Positions 1 through 11,187 of a stretch of DNA of 64,000 bases are shown here, piece by piece. The position numbers and the translations under genes are program-made. Below the pieces are notes generated by a model that saw nothing but the letters and a program-made list of their open reading frames with translations, ran no database searches and was not told the origin of the DNA. Numbering within the stretch: the first letter of the stretch is position 1; every line of letters starts with the position of its first letter. The stretch comes from Hemileia vastatrix (taxonomy: Eukaryota; Basidiomycota; Pucciniomycetes; Pucciniales; Zaghouaniaceae). The stretch lies in the NCBI GenBank assembly GCA_030280995.1, contig JASXTE010000001.1:13301001-13365000 (forward strand). Direction: 5' to 3'.

Positions 1-1140
1 TCACATGTGACACACTGACCTTCCTTGCTACCTACCCATCAATCCTCGGCACACACCCCTTCCTGACATTTTCAATATTTTGACCAGGCATGTTTACATT
101 CTTTTTTACTTATTTCTTCTACTTTTTAATCTTTTTTCTTGTTATGTGCCAGTTTCATAATGCCTCCCAGACATTCCAAATCTCAAAAGGTAACTCAAAA
201 ATCTGCTTCGTCACAAAAGTCTCCTCGTAAAGCAAGGATTACATAGAAAAAAAATCAGTGACTTTTTCTATTACTTACAACTGTTTTTACAGAATTGAAA
301 ACTATGTTTCAGCTAATATTTTATGGAAGTGAACTCTGTTCTTCGCCCAAAGAACAGAGTTCATCCTCCTATTTTCACATTCTGTTTGCACCAATCTCCA
401 ACATTTTCAATATTTTGACCAGGCATGTTTACATTCTTTTTTACTTATTTCTTCTACTTTTTAATCTTTTTTCTTGTTATGTGCCAGTTTCATAATGCCT
501 CCCAGACATTCCAAATCTCAAAGGGTAACTCAAAAATCTGCTTCGTCACAAAAGTCTCCTCGTAAAGCAAGGATTACATATAAAAAAAATCAGTGACTTT
601 CTCTATTACTTACAACTGTTTTTACAGAATTGAAAACTATGTTTCAGCTAATATTTTATGGAAGTGAACTCTGTTCTTCGCCCGAAGAACAGAGTTCATC
701 CTCCTATTTTCACATTCTGTTTGCACCAATCTCCATCCCTTTCAATTCTATCAACACATGCTTGTCTTCCCTCCCCATGCCTTTTGCTATCCTCCCAGCC
801 CCATTGTATGCCATCCTCTTTTAAAGGTAATTCAAAAATCTGCTTCGTCACAAAAGTCTCCTCGTAAAGCAAGGATTACATATAAAAAAAATCAGTGACT
901 TTTTCTATTACTTACAACTGTTTTTACAGAATTGAAAACTATGTTTCAGCTAATATTTTATGGAAGTGAACTCTGTTCTTCGCCTGAAGAACAGAGTTCA
1001 TCCTCCTATTTTCACACTCTGTTTGCACCAATCTCCATCCCTTTCAATTCTATCAACACATGCTTGTCTTCCCTCCCCATGCCTTTTGCTATCCTCCCAG
1101 CCCCATTGTATGCCATCCTCTTTTGATCCCCATTTCACCC
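1..1140 (+). repeat. About 335-bp tandem repeats in Harbinger copy 1
   Basis: Three repeat units with landmarks at 295, 630 and 932 (spacings 335 and 302), with partial units at the edges. Each unit contains a 32-base near-perfect hairpin (331-362, 666-697, 968-999) with arms GAACTCTGTTCTTCG and its complement and a 2-base loop. Early units also hold a short basic reading frame starting MPPRHSKSQ (ATG at 160 and 495) and a splice-acceptor-like tract ending TTTTTACAG. Short open frames run through the repeats, but they are simply the repeat read in frame and I do not call them genes. Confidence 0.85.
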
Positions 1141-1413
1141 CTCTCAACCTCTCCCAGACCCTTTTCTTCATTTAAAATGCCTCGGAACCCTTAATCTTCC
1201 CTTCCAACTCTTTCCCAACCTTTGAGTGACTGAAAAAATATGCGTTTGCTGAAAATATGCGATTTCATGTTGAGTTGATGAAAGAAAACACAGAGAGAAA
1301 AAAAAATAAGACTTTAACAGCAAATTCAAAAACCAAAAAAATATGCAAAAAAATTTACCATTCTCAGTGAATAATACATGCAAATTGATAATTTGAAGAG
1401 AAAGAGAAAAAAA

Positions 1414-2673
1414 TTAAAATTGCGTTGAACAATGTTGGAGTGTTATTGGAAGGATTTTCGCCCTTATACTAGTTGATTGAGAAATAGAAGTGTTGGATAT
1501 AGTCGGAGGTGAATCAACTTGTTCATCTTCATACAGCTCTAACCATTGATCTTTGAGGTCAGCAAGTAGGTTATGAAGTATAGTGCAACACAGAATCCAG
1601 TTGATCACCGCCTCCATTTCAGATTTATTTCTAAGAGGACTTCTTAATTCCCTTAAACTAGAAAAACGGCCTTTCAAGATTCCAATAGAATGTTCAATAC
1701 GGACTCTTGACTTTGCCAAATGATTGTTGAATTTGGCATTTTGACTGTCTTCTGAAGCTGCTCCCCGAAAAGCAGGAAGTACATACTTTCCATTCACATA
1801 AGCAGAATCTGCAAGAAGATACTGATTTTCATCAAAGAATTTTTCAGGTTCATTTGAAATATGCATTCTTTGGAAGACGTAGGAGTCATGACATGAGCCA
1901 GGATAGCCAGCAAAGAATGATATAAATTTTTTGTTTACGTCACATATAAGCTGAACGTTAATTGAATATCTATAAAGAAGATATATTTGTTTGTGTTAGT
2001 TTCAAGGAGGATGAAAGGAGTTAAAAATAATCTACCTCTTTTTACGGTCAAAGTAATTGTTTCCACCTTGAGCAGGTTTCTGGCTCAAAGGAATAGTAGT
2101 ACCATCAACAAAACCAATACATCCTGGAAAGCCCTCTGCTTGCATAACCTGAGATGATTCAAGTCGCTCTTCTTTTGTTGGCCAGGTGAGAAGTTGAGAT
2201 TCCAAGGAGTTGATGGCAGTGATACATCGTTTGGTATAAGTGTTAACTGAACCATACCCTAAATCAAAGACATTTTCTAAACGTTTCAAAGCGGCTCCAT
2301 TACCATTTGAACCCAAACGACATAGTGTGATGGCCAATTGAATTGAAGGATGTTGTTGTTCTTTTTGAGAATTATTGTGAAATATGGGATGATCCTGAAT
2401 AAGCTCAAGCAATTTAAGGAAACATTCCTGAGAAGTCCTGAACAGCCATCTAAAACTGGGTGTAGATAGTTTAAGAAGTGTTTGGATGGTGTACTTGGGG
2501 GTATGAAGTACTTGAGGCTTTCTGGGAAGAAGGTAATGTTTCCTGGCCATTTTTGATAAAACGACAAAATCTTCTTCTAGATCAGAATCGGAATCAGAGT
2601 CCAAGAGCAGTTCAAGCGCCATGAAAGTCATTGCTTTATGTAATTTATCACGATTTGAAAGTGAGGAAGGCAT
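1414..2673 (-). CDS. Harbinger (HARBI1-like, DDE_Tnp_4 type) transposase, copy 1
   Basis: Transposase that would cut and integrate this element. Exon 1 is 2673-2036 and exon 2 is 1969-1414. The intron (1970-2035, 66 bp) starts GTAGAT and ends TTTATAG on the minus strand, and joining the exons gives 1194 bases, 398 codons including the stop. Motifs in order: an acidic Ser/Asp N-terminal patch (LLDSDSDSDLEED), the first catalytic Asp in GFVDGTTIPL, the second in LADSAYV, and the catalytic Glu in RVRIEHSIGILKGRF. The splice junction restores the family's conserved FDRKKRYSINVQL stretch, which strongly supports the intron. No stop or frameshift is seen, so it may be functional. It differs from copy 2 at a handful of residues. 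Confidence 0.88.
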
Positions 2674-2984
2674 GACTCTTATATGATATGATATGAAGAT
2701 GTAAGTGATGTACGATGTTTTGAGTTATGAAGTGTTATTCTGCGGAGTGCTGCGTATGAATGGGATGATGCTGACAAATCAGTGAAATGGGACTTGATGG
2801 TGAAATCAGCACTTTTGGTTGAGAAAGTGCGGATTTGAGTGAAATAAGTGACTTATTTCATTTTGAAATCCACCAGTATTGGGGCTAGTGTGTTTTGGAA
2901 ATCCGCACTTATTTAAGTGCGGATTTGGTCAAATTTAAGTGCGGATTTGTAAGTGCGGATTTGCCAGAACTGACACCCCCTAAT

Positions 2985-3443
2985 AGGGGGTATCAATGTT
3001 CAGGGATCCGCAATTAGGGATCAGGATTTTTTTTTCCGGGATCAGACATTATTAATTGTGGAAGATTCTTATCCACTAGCCCTGGGGCTAGTGGATAAGG
3101 AATCCATGATAATGCATTATCCCGCCTCTTATACCCCAATTTTCATTCCTAATTCCTGATCCCAAACTCATCACATCCATGATTGATTTGTACACAAGTC
3201 ACATGACATATAATTGCAGATGTTATGAATGAAAGTAGGCCAAGATGTGGTTATGACAGAAAGTTGTCTGATATGTGGTTATGAAAAATTGAGTAGAAAA
3301 ATGTCAGATAAGAGGTGAACATTGACACGTGAAGTGTCTAATTACCCAATTATTAGCAAAAATAATTGCAGAAGATAATTGGGGTATAAGGATTTTTATC
3401 TGCAATTAATTTAATTGTGGATCCCTAAACATTGATACCCCCT
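2985..3443. mobile_element. 459-bp MITE, intact copy
   Basis: Non-autonomous element without coding capacity. Its ends read inward AGGGGGTATCAATGTTCAGG and the slightly diverged complement. It is flanked by AAT on both sides (2982-2984 and 3444-3446). The first eight bases and the AAT target match the adjacent Harbinger transposon apart from one base, so a Harbinger-type transposase probably moves it. Its left AAT is also the base triplet at the right end of Harbinger copy 1, so the two elements abut exactly. A second copy of the same net length is at 8074-9330. Confidence 0.85.
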
Positions 3444-3601
3444 AATGATTTTATTAGTTTTTTTATGAAAAAATATATAATAAGATCAGTGGTTCTTTTT
3501 ATTGATAACTCCTTTTAAACAAGAATTTGAAGCTTTCATTTTTTAATTTAAACCATATTACCTGATTTTTTTTGTAATTTTATTATTTATGATTATTCAA
3601 T

Positions 3602-3760
3602 AGGGGGTGTCAGTTCTGGCAAATCCGCACTTAAATTAAGTGCGGATTTCAAACCAAATCAGCACTTAAAAATCAGCACTTAAATTTTGCAAAAAAGTCA
3701 CTTATTTCAAAAAAGGGTGTCAGTTATGACCTCAAATCAGCACTTTTTTCCCGTTTTTTT
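3602..3760 (+). repeat. Left terminal and subterminal repeats of Harbinger copy 2
   Basis: The terminal inverted repeat is followed by at least five 12-base motifs of the form AAATCCGCACTT or AAATCAGCACTT, in both orientations and partly paired as inverted repeats. Such multiple subterminal motifs are typical binding sites of Harbinger transposases; that role is inferred here. Confidence 0.8.
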
Positions 3761-3879
3761 TCACAACCACATTTTGGCCACAAAACATCCCTTCCTTTCT
3801 TACCCCATCCCTGTCACATGTGACACACTGACCTTCCTCGCTACCTACCCATCAATCCTCGGCACACACCCCTTCCTGA

Positions 3880-4985
3880 AATTTTCAATATTTTGACCAG
3901 GCATGTTTACATTCTTTTTTACTTATTTCTTCTACTTTTTAATCTTTTTTCTTGTTATGTGCCAGTTTCATAATGCCTCCCAGACATTCCAAATCTCAAA
4001 AGGTAACTCAAAAATCTGCTTCGTCACAAAAGTCTCCTCGTAAAGCAAGGATTACATAGAAAAAAAATCAGTGACTTTTTCTATTACTTACAACTGTTTT
4101 TACAGAATTGAAAACTATGTTTCAGCTAATATTTTATGGAAGTGAACTCTGTTCTTCGCCCGAAGAACAGAGTTCATCCTCCTATTTTCACATTCTGTTT
4201 GCACCAATTTCCAACATTTTCAATATTTTGACCAGGCATGTTTACATTCTTTTTTACTTATTTCTTCTACTTTTTAATCTTTTTTCTTGTTATGTGCCAG
4301 TTTCATAATGCCTCCCAGACATTCCAAATCTCAAAGGGTAACTCAAAAATCTGCTTCGTCACAAAAGTCTCCTCGTAAAGCAAGGATTACATATAAAAAA
4401 AATCAGTGACTTTCTCTATTACTTACAACTGTTTTTACAGAATTGAAAACTATGTTTCAGCTAATATTTTATGGAAGTGAACTCTGTTCTTCGCCCGAAG
4501 AACAGAGTTCATCCTCCTATTTTCACATTCTGTTTGCACCAATCTCCAACATTTTCAATATTTTGACCAGGCATGTTTACATTCTTTTTTACTTATTTCT
4601 TCTACTTTTTAATCTTTTTTCTTGTTATGTGCCAGTTTCATAATGCCTCCCAGACATTCAAAATCTCAAAGGGTAACTCAAAAATCTGCTTCGTCACAAA
4701 AGTCTCCTCGTAAAGCAAGGATTACATATAAAAAAAATCAGTGACTTTCTCTATTACTTACAACTGTTTTTACAGAATTGAAAACTATGTTTCAGCTAAT
4801 ATTTTATGGAAGTGAACTCTGTTCTTCGCCTGAAGAACAGAGTTCATCCTCCTATTTTCACATTCTGTTTGCACCAATCTCCATCCCTTTCAATTCTATC
4901 AACACATGCTTGTCTTCCCTCCCCATGCCTTTCGCTATCCTCCCAGCCCCATTGTATGCCATCCTCTTTTGATCCCCATTTCACC
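3880..4985 (+). repeat. About 335-bp tandem repeats in Harbinger copy 2
   Basis: Three units with landmarks at 4108, 4443 and 4778, exactly 335 apart, and a diverged last half-unit in which the T-rich part is replaced by a C-rich stretch. The 32-base hairpin recurs at 4144-4175, 4479-4510 and 4814-4845. Short basic frames starting MPPRHSKSQ begin at 3973 and 4308; the unit at 4643 has one changed base. Confidence 0.85.
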
Positions 4986-5260
4986 CCTCTCAACCTCTCC
5001 CAGACCCTTTTCTTCATTTAAAATGCCTCGGAACCCTTAATCTTCCCTTCCAACTCTTTCCCAACCTTTGAGTGACTGAAAAAATATGTGTTTGCTGAAA
5101 ATATGCGATTTCATGTTGAGTTGATGAAAGAAAACACAGAGAGAAAAAAAAAATAAGACTTTAACAGCAAATTCAAAAACCAAAAAAATATGCAAAAAAA
5201 TTTACCATTCTCAGTGAATAATACATGCAAATTGATAATTTGAAGAGAAAGAGAAAAAAA

Positions 5261-6520
5261 TTAAAATTGCGTTGAAAAATGTTGGAGTGTTATTGGAAGG
5301 ATTTTCGCCCTTATACTAGTTGATTGAGAAATAGAAGTGTTGGATATAGTCGGAGGTGAATCAACTTGTTCATCTTCATACAGCTCTAACCATTGATCTT
5401 TGAGGTCAGTAAGTAGGTTATGAAGTATAGTGCAACACAGAATCCAGTTGATCACCGCCTCCATTTCAGATTTATTTCTAAGAGGACTTCTTAATTCCCT
5501 TAAACTAGAAAAACGGCCTTTCAAGATTCCAATAGAATGTTCAATACGGACTCTTGACTTTGCCAAATGATTGTTGAATTTGGCATTTTGACTGTCTTCT
5601 GAAGCTGCTCCCCGAAAAGCAGGAAGTACATACTTTCCATTCACATAAGCAGAATCTGCAAGAAGATACTGATTTTCATCAAAGAATTTTTCAGGTTCAT
5701 TTGAAATATGCATTCTTTGGAAGACGTAGGAGTCATGACATGAGCCAGGATAGCCAGCAAAGAATGATATAAATTTTTTGTTTACGTCACATATAAGCTG
5801 AACGTTAATTGAATATCTATAAAGAAGATATATTTGTTTGTGTTAGTTTCAAGGAGGATGAAAGGAGTTAAAAATAATCTACCTCTTTTTACGGTCAAAG
5901 TAATTGTTTCCACCTTGAGCAGGTTTCTGGCTCAAAGGAATAGTAGTACCATCAACAAAACCAATACATCCTGGAAAGCCCTCTGCTTGCATAACCTGAG
6001 ATGATTCAAGTCGCTCTTCTTTTGTTGGCCAGGTGAGAAGTTGAGATTCCAAGGAGTTGATGGCAGTGATACATTGTTTGGTATAAGTGTTAACTGAACC
6101 ATACCCTAAATCAAAGACATTTTCTAAACATTTCAAAGCGGCTCCATTACCATTTGAACCCAAACGACATAGTGTGATGGCCAATTGAATTGAAGGATGT
6201 TGTTGTTCTTTTTGAGAATTATTGTGAAATATGGGATGATCCTGAATAAGCTCAAGCAATTTAAGGAAAAATTCTTGAGAAGTCCTGAAAAGCTGTCTAA
6301 AACTGGGTGTAGATAGGTTAAGAAGTGTTTGGATGGTGTACTTGGGGGTATGAAGTACTTGAGGCTTTCTGGGAAGAAGGTAACGTTTCCTGGCCATTTT
6401 TGATAAAACGACAAAATCTTCTTCTAGATCAGAATCGGAATCAGAGTCCAAGAGCAGTTCAAGCGCCATGAAAGTCATTGCTTTATGTAATTTATCACGA
6501 TTTGAAAGTGAGGAAGGCAT
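5261..6520 (-). CDS. Harbinger (HARBI1-like, DDE_Tnp_4 type) transposase, copy 2
   Basis: Same gene as at 1414-2673. Exon 1 is 6520-5883, the intron 5882-5817 (66 bp), and exon 2 is 5816-5261, giving 398 codons including the stop. The catalytic D (GFVDGTTIPL), D (LADSAYV) and E (RVRIEHSIGIL) are all present. Differences from copy 1 are a few substitutions, for example H/R in the stretch KMARKRYLLP and L/F near SQEFFLKLLEL, and no indel in the coding part. Start chosen at the first Met, just before a Ser/Asp-rich acidic segment, as in copy 1. Confidence 0.88.
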
Positions 6521-6647
6521 GACTCTTATATGATATGATATGAAGATGTAAGTGATGTACGATGTTTTGAGTTATGAAGTGTTATTCTGCGGAGTGCTGC
6601 GTATGAATGGGATGATGCTGACAAATCAGTGAAATGGGACTTGATGG

Positions 6648-6828
6648 TGAAATCAGCACTTTTGGTTGAGAAAGTGCGGATTTGAGTGAAATAAGTGACT
6701 TATTTCATTTTGAAATCCACCAGTATTGGGGCTAGTGTGTTTTGGAAATCCGCACTTATTTAAGTGCGGATTTGGTCAAATTTAAGTGCGGATTTGTAAG
6801 TGCAGATTTGCCAGAACTGACACCCCCT
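6648..6828 (-). repeat. Right terminal and subterminal repeats of Harbinger copy 2
   Basis: This end mirrors the left one. It has at least six AAATCCGCACTT-type motifs in both orientations and ends in the inverted terminal repeat (complement of AGGGGGTGTCAGTTCTGGC). One motif near the end carries CAGATTTG where copy 1 has CGGATTTG, a single-base difference. Confidence 0.8.
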
Positions 6829-6831
6829 AAT

Positions 6832-8070
6832 ATAAATATTTTCAGTTCAATGGATTTATTTAACAAACATATTGAACCATCAAAATACTCAAGTATTTTA
6901 TTCTATAATACTGTGAAAAGACTCATAATTAAAAAAATAAAAGATAGCAATATGTTTTCCTAATTTCTGTTTCAATGAAGTCCTCTCATAGCTTCTTTAC
7001 ACTAAGCACTAATAATAAACAAATTGTTTTATTATAAGTTTAGAAAGAAATATAATTCTTATACCAGTGAATTTTAATCAATTTTTTTTAAATTTTTAGA
7101 TGCAAGAAGATGATTAAAATTAAAAGAAAATATATTTTTGCTCTTTTTTTGTTCTATTGAATATTCAACTACTATGAATTTTCACAATATACATTTATTC
7201 AATGTAATACATATATAATATTCTGGAACATTTCATAATTTAATTCATCAAAATTGCATGTAAATATGGTTATTTGGTAGAGTAATCTCATGAGTTGAAA
7301 TAATAAATCACTACTCAGACAATTTTTCATATTAAAAACTGAGATTCAAGCTAGATGTGAAACTTTAAAGATAATAAAAACAAATTAGTATAAATTAATT
7401 TAGACTTTAATTTTAGTGCTTGATTTTGCTTCAATGCTGTTTTGTGGGATAATTTTCGTGTCAACTTGGGAATAAGAACCATATATTTTGCAAAGTGTTA
7501 TCATGTTAAAAAATGTGCTTCAGATAAATTTTTTGATTGCATTATTGTTCAAGAACTGAATTAATTAGGTAGAAGTGGTAATTCTTCATAATTCTATCAG
7601 TTTCAAATTGAAAAACTATTATATGATATTTATTTTGTAAAAAAGATACAATAGGTATGTTAGATTATGCCCATGTAGTAAAGCAGCTGTAAAGTCAATC
7701 ATATTTTGATTAAAAATAATATTATTCCATATTTAAAATGAATAGAAAAAATATTTCAATTCTATGGTGCTGAAAAATAAATTAAGTAAAATTTTTCAGG
7801 TACACTTTTTAGTCTTTAGAATAAAAGTTTTGATAGGAGTAATTCACAACTGAACACTTTAAAAAAATTCTAAAGTTAAATATATGGGTTCAGGATCTAT
7901 CAATGATTTATTGGAATAATGATATTCATTCTGATTGGTAAATCTTATATGATGTTTCTATTCAATTTCTAAGTGTATGAAAAACAATCCCTTTGATATT
8001 TTATTTAAACAGAAGAATTTATAAACTTCTTGAAATTGGCCTTATCACAAAGCAATACTGGAATGAGTAT
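6832..8070. other. AT-rich gene-free stretch
   Basis: About 1.2 kb of AT-rich sequence between Harbinger copy 2 and the next MITE. I see no supported reading frame, no repeat shared with other parts of the window and no RNA gene. Confidence 0.6.
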
Positions 8071-8073
8071 ATT

Positions 8074-9330
8074 AGGGGGTATCAATGTTCAGGGATCCGC
8101 AATTAGGGATCAGAAATTTTTTTTGCCCAGATCCAACATTATTAATTGCAGAATATTCTTATCCATTAGCCCCGGGGCTAGTGGATAAGGAATGCACAAT
8201 AATTGTCAAGGGGAACTTTTGGTCTAGATGCTTGGTTTGAGGTTTATACGAGGAATTTTAGGGTTTTTATTGAACTCTCAAAGAATGGTATGTATTTCTT
8301 AATCAAAATAACTGCTTTTACTCAAATAAAAGAGGTAGTTATAAGATATCAATATAAATTATAGATTTAGAATTACGGTGTTGTAAATACTAAAGTTATA
8401 AAATATAGGAATAAATGTATTGTTGTGAGTGTAATAGTAATGTAAGTGATAAAAAGAATGATTTGAAAAGCACAAAGTAAGAGGCCTTTTATAGGCAAAA
8501 CATGAGGGAATAAAATATACGGAATTTACACTATGTATTGTAAGAATGTGAGTAAAAGAGTGACTGAAAGGAGTACATATATGACATAAGAATTAAATAA
8601 ATGATACATCAACAAGGACATAAAATTTATTAGCAATAAAGTTTGAGTTCCTTGGACTGTCACAATTAATTACACAATAATTAATTACTTATAGTACTTT
8701 CACGGGATTCCAGATCTCTCACTGAGGTAATATAATTAATTTAAAGTTTTTTATTATAATTTTATTTTTAAATTCTATTCCCATTGACTTATACCATTGA
8801 GCACGGTGTTAGGGAGTAAAATTGTAAGGGAAATTTTATTTACATTAATTAATTATACTACTTATTGTACTTAACTAGTTAATTGTAAGTAATGCTTAAG
8901 TAGGTAATTAATTATTAGTAAGAAGAAGGGGCGTGGCTTCAACTCAGTAAAATAATTAATTATTTTACCAGTTAAGTCTAGTAGCCTGGCTGACAATAAT
9001 GCATTATCCCACCTCTTATACCCCAATTTTCATTCCTAATTCCTGATCCCAAACTCATCACATCCATTATTGATTTGTATGCAAGTCACATGACATATAA
9101 TTGCAGATGTTATGAATGAAAGAAGGCCAAGATGAGGTTATGACAGAAAGTTGTCTGATATGTGGTTATGAAAAATTGAGTAAAAAAATGTCGGATAAGA
9201 GGTGAACATTGACACATAAAGTGTCTAATAACCCAATTATTAGCAAAAATAATTGTGGAAGATAATTGGGGTATGCAGATTATTTTCCGCAATTAATTTA
9301 ATTGTGGATTGGTCAACATTGATACCCCCT
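8074..9330. mobile_element. 459-bp-family MITE, second copy, split by a solo LTR
   Basis: The ends match the MITE at 2985 (AGGGGGTATCAATGTTCAGG inward) and the target duplication is ATT (8071-8073 and 9331-9333). Removing the LTR insertion (792 bp plus one 5-bp duplication) leaves 460 bp, against 459 bp for the intact copy, so the two copies have kept their length. The body matches through the segments around 8150-8200 and 9001-9300. Confidence 0.88.
8204..8995 (-). mobile_element. Solo LTR (TGTCA...TGACA family), 792 bp, inside MITE
   Basis: Flanked by a perfect 5-bp duplication ATAAT (8199-8203 and 8996-9000) and with TG...CA ends (TGTCAAGGGG ... GGCTGACA). There are no internal genes, so this is a solo LTR left by recombination between two LTRs. 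The family also occurs at 10405-11156 (as the 3' LTR of Gypsy element A), 18479-19281 and 46474-47207. Element A shows that the transcribed orientation is minus. Confidence 0.88.
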
Positions 9331-9333
9331 ATT

Positions 9334-10404
9334 GTTATAAAAATTAATTTAAATAGCATTATTTCAAATCTTGATTACATATTTAAAACAGAAAATGAAT
9401 ATTAAAATTTGACTTTATATAGAAATATATATTAATTTAAAAGATGTTTACTAATTTTTTTTTAAAAAATCACCAATTTTATCCTGTGAGGCTTCCCTTC
9501 AACTTACAAATATAAGTCTAAAAAATTAATATGATGCTCTGAAGACTCTATATGATGTGTACCTAAAGCAAGAAAATTGTTTTTTTGAAGTATTTAAAAT
9601 ATAAGCAAAAGAGCTGATACCTTTTTTACATAATATAGTTGTAAAAAATTAATTTTAAGTTATTATATTAATATTCCATATGGAAAGAAATCATATCATA
9701 ATAATATATGATCAACTTAAAACTATTTTTAATATGATATTTTATCAAAATAATTCTTAATTTGTACTTATTTTCACAACTTCAAAGTATTAAATAAAAA
9801 TATTTTGGTTTAAAATATACATATTTTTATACTTAAAAATACTTAATAAAAATTCTAAAAAAGTATAAATTTTTTCATTACTTAACTTAGCTTGAACCAC
9901 ACTTGGAAACAGGATTGCATTGAGAGTTCAATATAAGTTTCACCAAGAACATGATAAATATTTTTTTTGAAAACGTATATTGTCATTGCAATGAATAAAA
10001 CTAGTAAAAGAAAGGACTCAGAAATTTTTTTCTGTTACTGAATAGATTATTGCAAATATATTGAGGTAGATAAATTATTAAAGTTTCTTAAATTTGCAGT
10101 TATTACAGTCAATTATCCAGTTATATATAGTAATCACAAAACAAGAAATGAAGCTAAATGGTTATATATGTAGATAAATCTTTTCTTCAAACTTTACTTG
10201 AATTATTTAATTTAATTAAAGGATATTTTTAATCTAACCAACATATTTTACTATTTCATTTAAAAACAAATACAATAAACTAATAAAATACATAAGTTCA
10301 ATTGTTTAAAATTTTTTTAAATGTTTTGTTTAAGTTTTCAACTTTTTGTTACAATTTCCCTATTATATTATTTATTCATATCATGTATACTTATCAGAAG
10401 CATA
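9334..10404. other. AT-rich gene-free stretch
   Basis: About 1.1 kb of AT-rich DNA between the MITE and the LTR of element A. The only short open frame (around 10321) is AT-rich, overlaps the LTR and resembles no family, so I do not call it. No RNA gene or shared repeat is seen. Confidence 0.55.
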
Positions 10405-11156
10405 CTTTCAGAAGGTCCTTATTGGTCTAGAAGTATTACCAGCAGTCCAATGGCAATGATAGGTGTAGGAAGGCTCAAGATTTCAAGTGTTTACCTATTT
10501 TTATTTCTTGATAAAGTATTACTCAAGTAAGAAGGCAAAGAATTGGGTTATTATTACTTTAAAAGCTTAGAATTACGCCAAACATAAATACTAAGATAAT
10601 ATGATTAGTATTAGATGATTTATTGTATATAAAATATAATTTTAAAGTAAGTAAATAAGTGATCTAAAAAAGCTAAAAGGAGAGGCCTTATATAGGCAAA
10701 AAGGAGCAAAAATACGGAGTCAGAAATTCTATATACATGAGTATGAGAGAAAGAATAATTCCAATGATAGAAATTTCTAATAATTAAATTTGTTCTAGAA
10801 AGAATGTACTCATACACAGTATTTATCTGTATATGTCAATTTTAATTATAATTTATTTGATTTTATTTTAAGTTTCTGTACATGCCAAAGTAAAAATAAA
10901 ATAAAAAATATTTGATTTTAATATATAGTATTTTTATAGTTTTAGTTTACCTTTCAGCTGTCATGAGGATGCTGTCAAGGAATAAAAAATGGGGAACATT
11001 AAATTTAATTAAATACTTGTTTTACTTATTAAATTAGTTAAATTATTATAAGTAAATTACAAAGTAAAATTAAATAAAATAAGAAATAAATGGTGTGGCT
11101 ACATCATAGTAAATAATTAATTATTTTACTGGGTTATTCTAGCAGCCTGGCTGACA
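10405..11156 (-). repeat. 3' LTR of element A
   Basis: Member of the TGTCA...TGACA LTR family. Its inner end (11156, reading TGTCAGCC on the minus strand) adjoins a polypurine tract. The outer end near 10405 is mutated (TTTCAGAAGG instead of TGTCAAGGGG), so it is placed by alignment to the other copies. A TATA-like box is conserved inside. Confidence 0.75.
10686..10694 (-). promoter_or_regulatory. TATA-like box in the LTR of element A
   Basis: Minus-strand TATATAAGG in the context GCCTATATAAGGCCTC. The same box is at 18760-18768 in another copy, with weaker versions at 8480 and 46749. Conservation among family members and its orientation agree with minus-strand LTR transcription. Confidence 0.55.
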
Positions 11157-11168
11157 CTCCCTCACTCT
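11157..11168 (-). other. Polypurine tract of element A
   Basis: On the minus strand AGAGTGAGGGAG lies directly before the LTR start TGTCAG. This is the normal position of the plus-strand primer in LTR retrotransposons and sets the element's orientation. Confidence 0.75.
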
Positions 11169-11187
11169 AAAAAAATAAAAAAAAATG

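Larger units (their letters stand above)
1..2981 (-). mobile_element. PIF/Harbinger DNA transposon, copy 1 (left end outside window)
   Basis: This is a cut-and-paste DNA transposon of the PIF/Harbinger superfamily with its transposase on the minus strand. Base 1 corresponds to about base 3815 of the complete second copy, so roughly 210 bases of its left end lie outside the window. The right end is a terminal repeat that, read inward, starts AGGGGGTGTCAGTTCTGGC. It is followed by AAT (2982-2984), which is also the left target duplication of the adjoining MITE. The right subterminal part has several 12-base motifs of the form AAATCCGCACTT in both orientations, plausible transposase binding sites. 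The body is nearly identical to the second copy, so the two are recent. Confidence 0.9.
3602..6828 (-). mobile_element. PIF/Harbinger DNA transposon, complete copy 2
   Basis: Complete 3227-bp element with target duplication AAT (3599-3601 and 6829-6831). The terminal inverted repeats begin AGGGGGTGTCAGTTCTGGC and continue into AAATCCGCACTT. Layout: left repeat and subterminal 12-mers, the 335-bp tandem repeat array, a spacer, the two-exon transposase on the minus strand, then the right subterminal 12-mers. Both ends match, the target duplication is intact and the transposase frame is open, so this copy looks recently inserted and may be autonomous. Whether a second Harbinger protein (Myb-like) is encoded is unclear; only short basic frames within the repeats are seen. 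Confidence 0.93.

Noticed and set aside
295..1175. Short frames starting MKTMFQLIFYGSEL as genes
   Set aside because: They are the tandem repeat read in frame, recur once per unit and end in unrelated sequence where the repeat diverges.
8204..8995. A DNA transposon with GTCAAGG/CTGAC ends and AATAAT duplication
   Set aside because: The 5-bp duplication ATAAT with TG...CA ends and likeness to element A's 3' LTR fit a solo LTR better.
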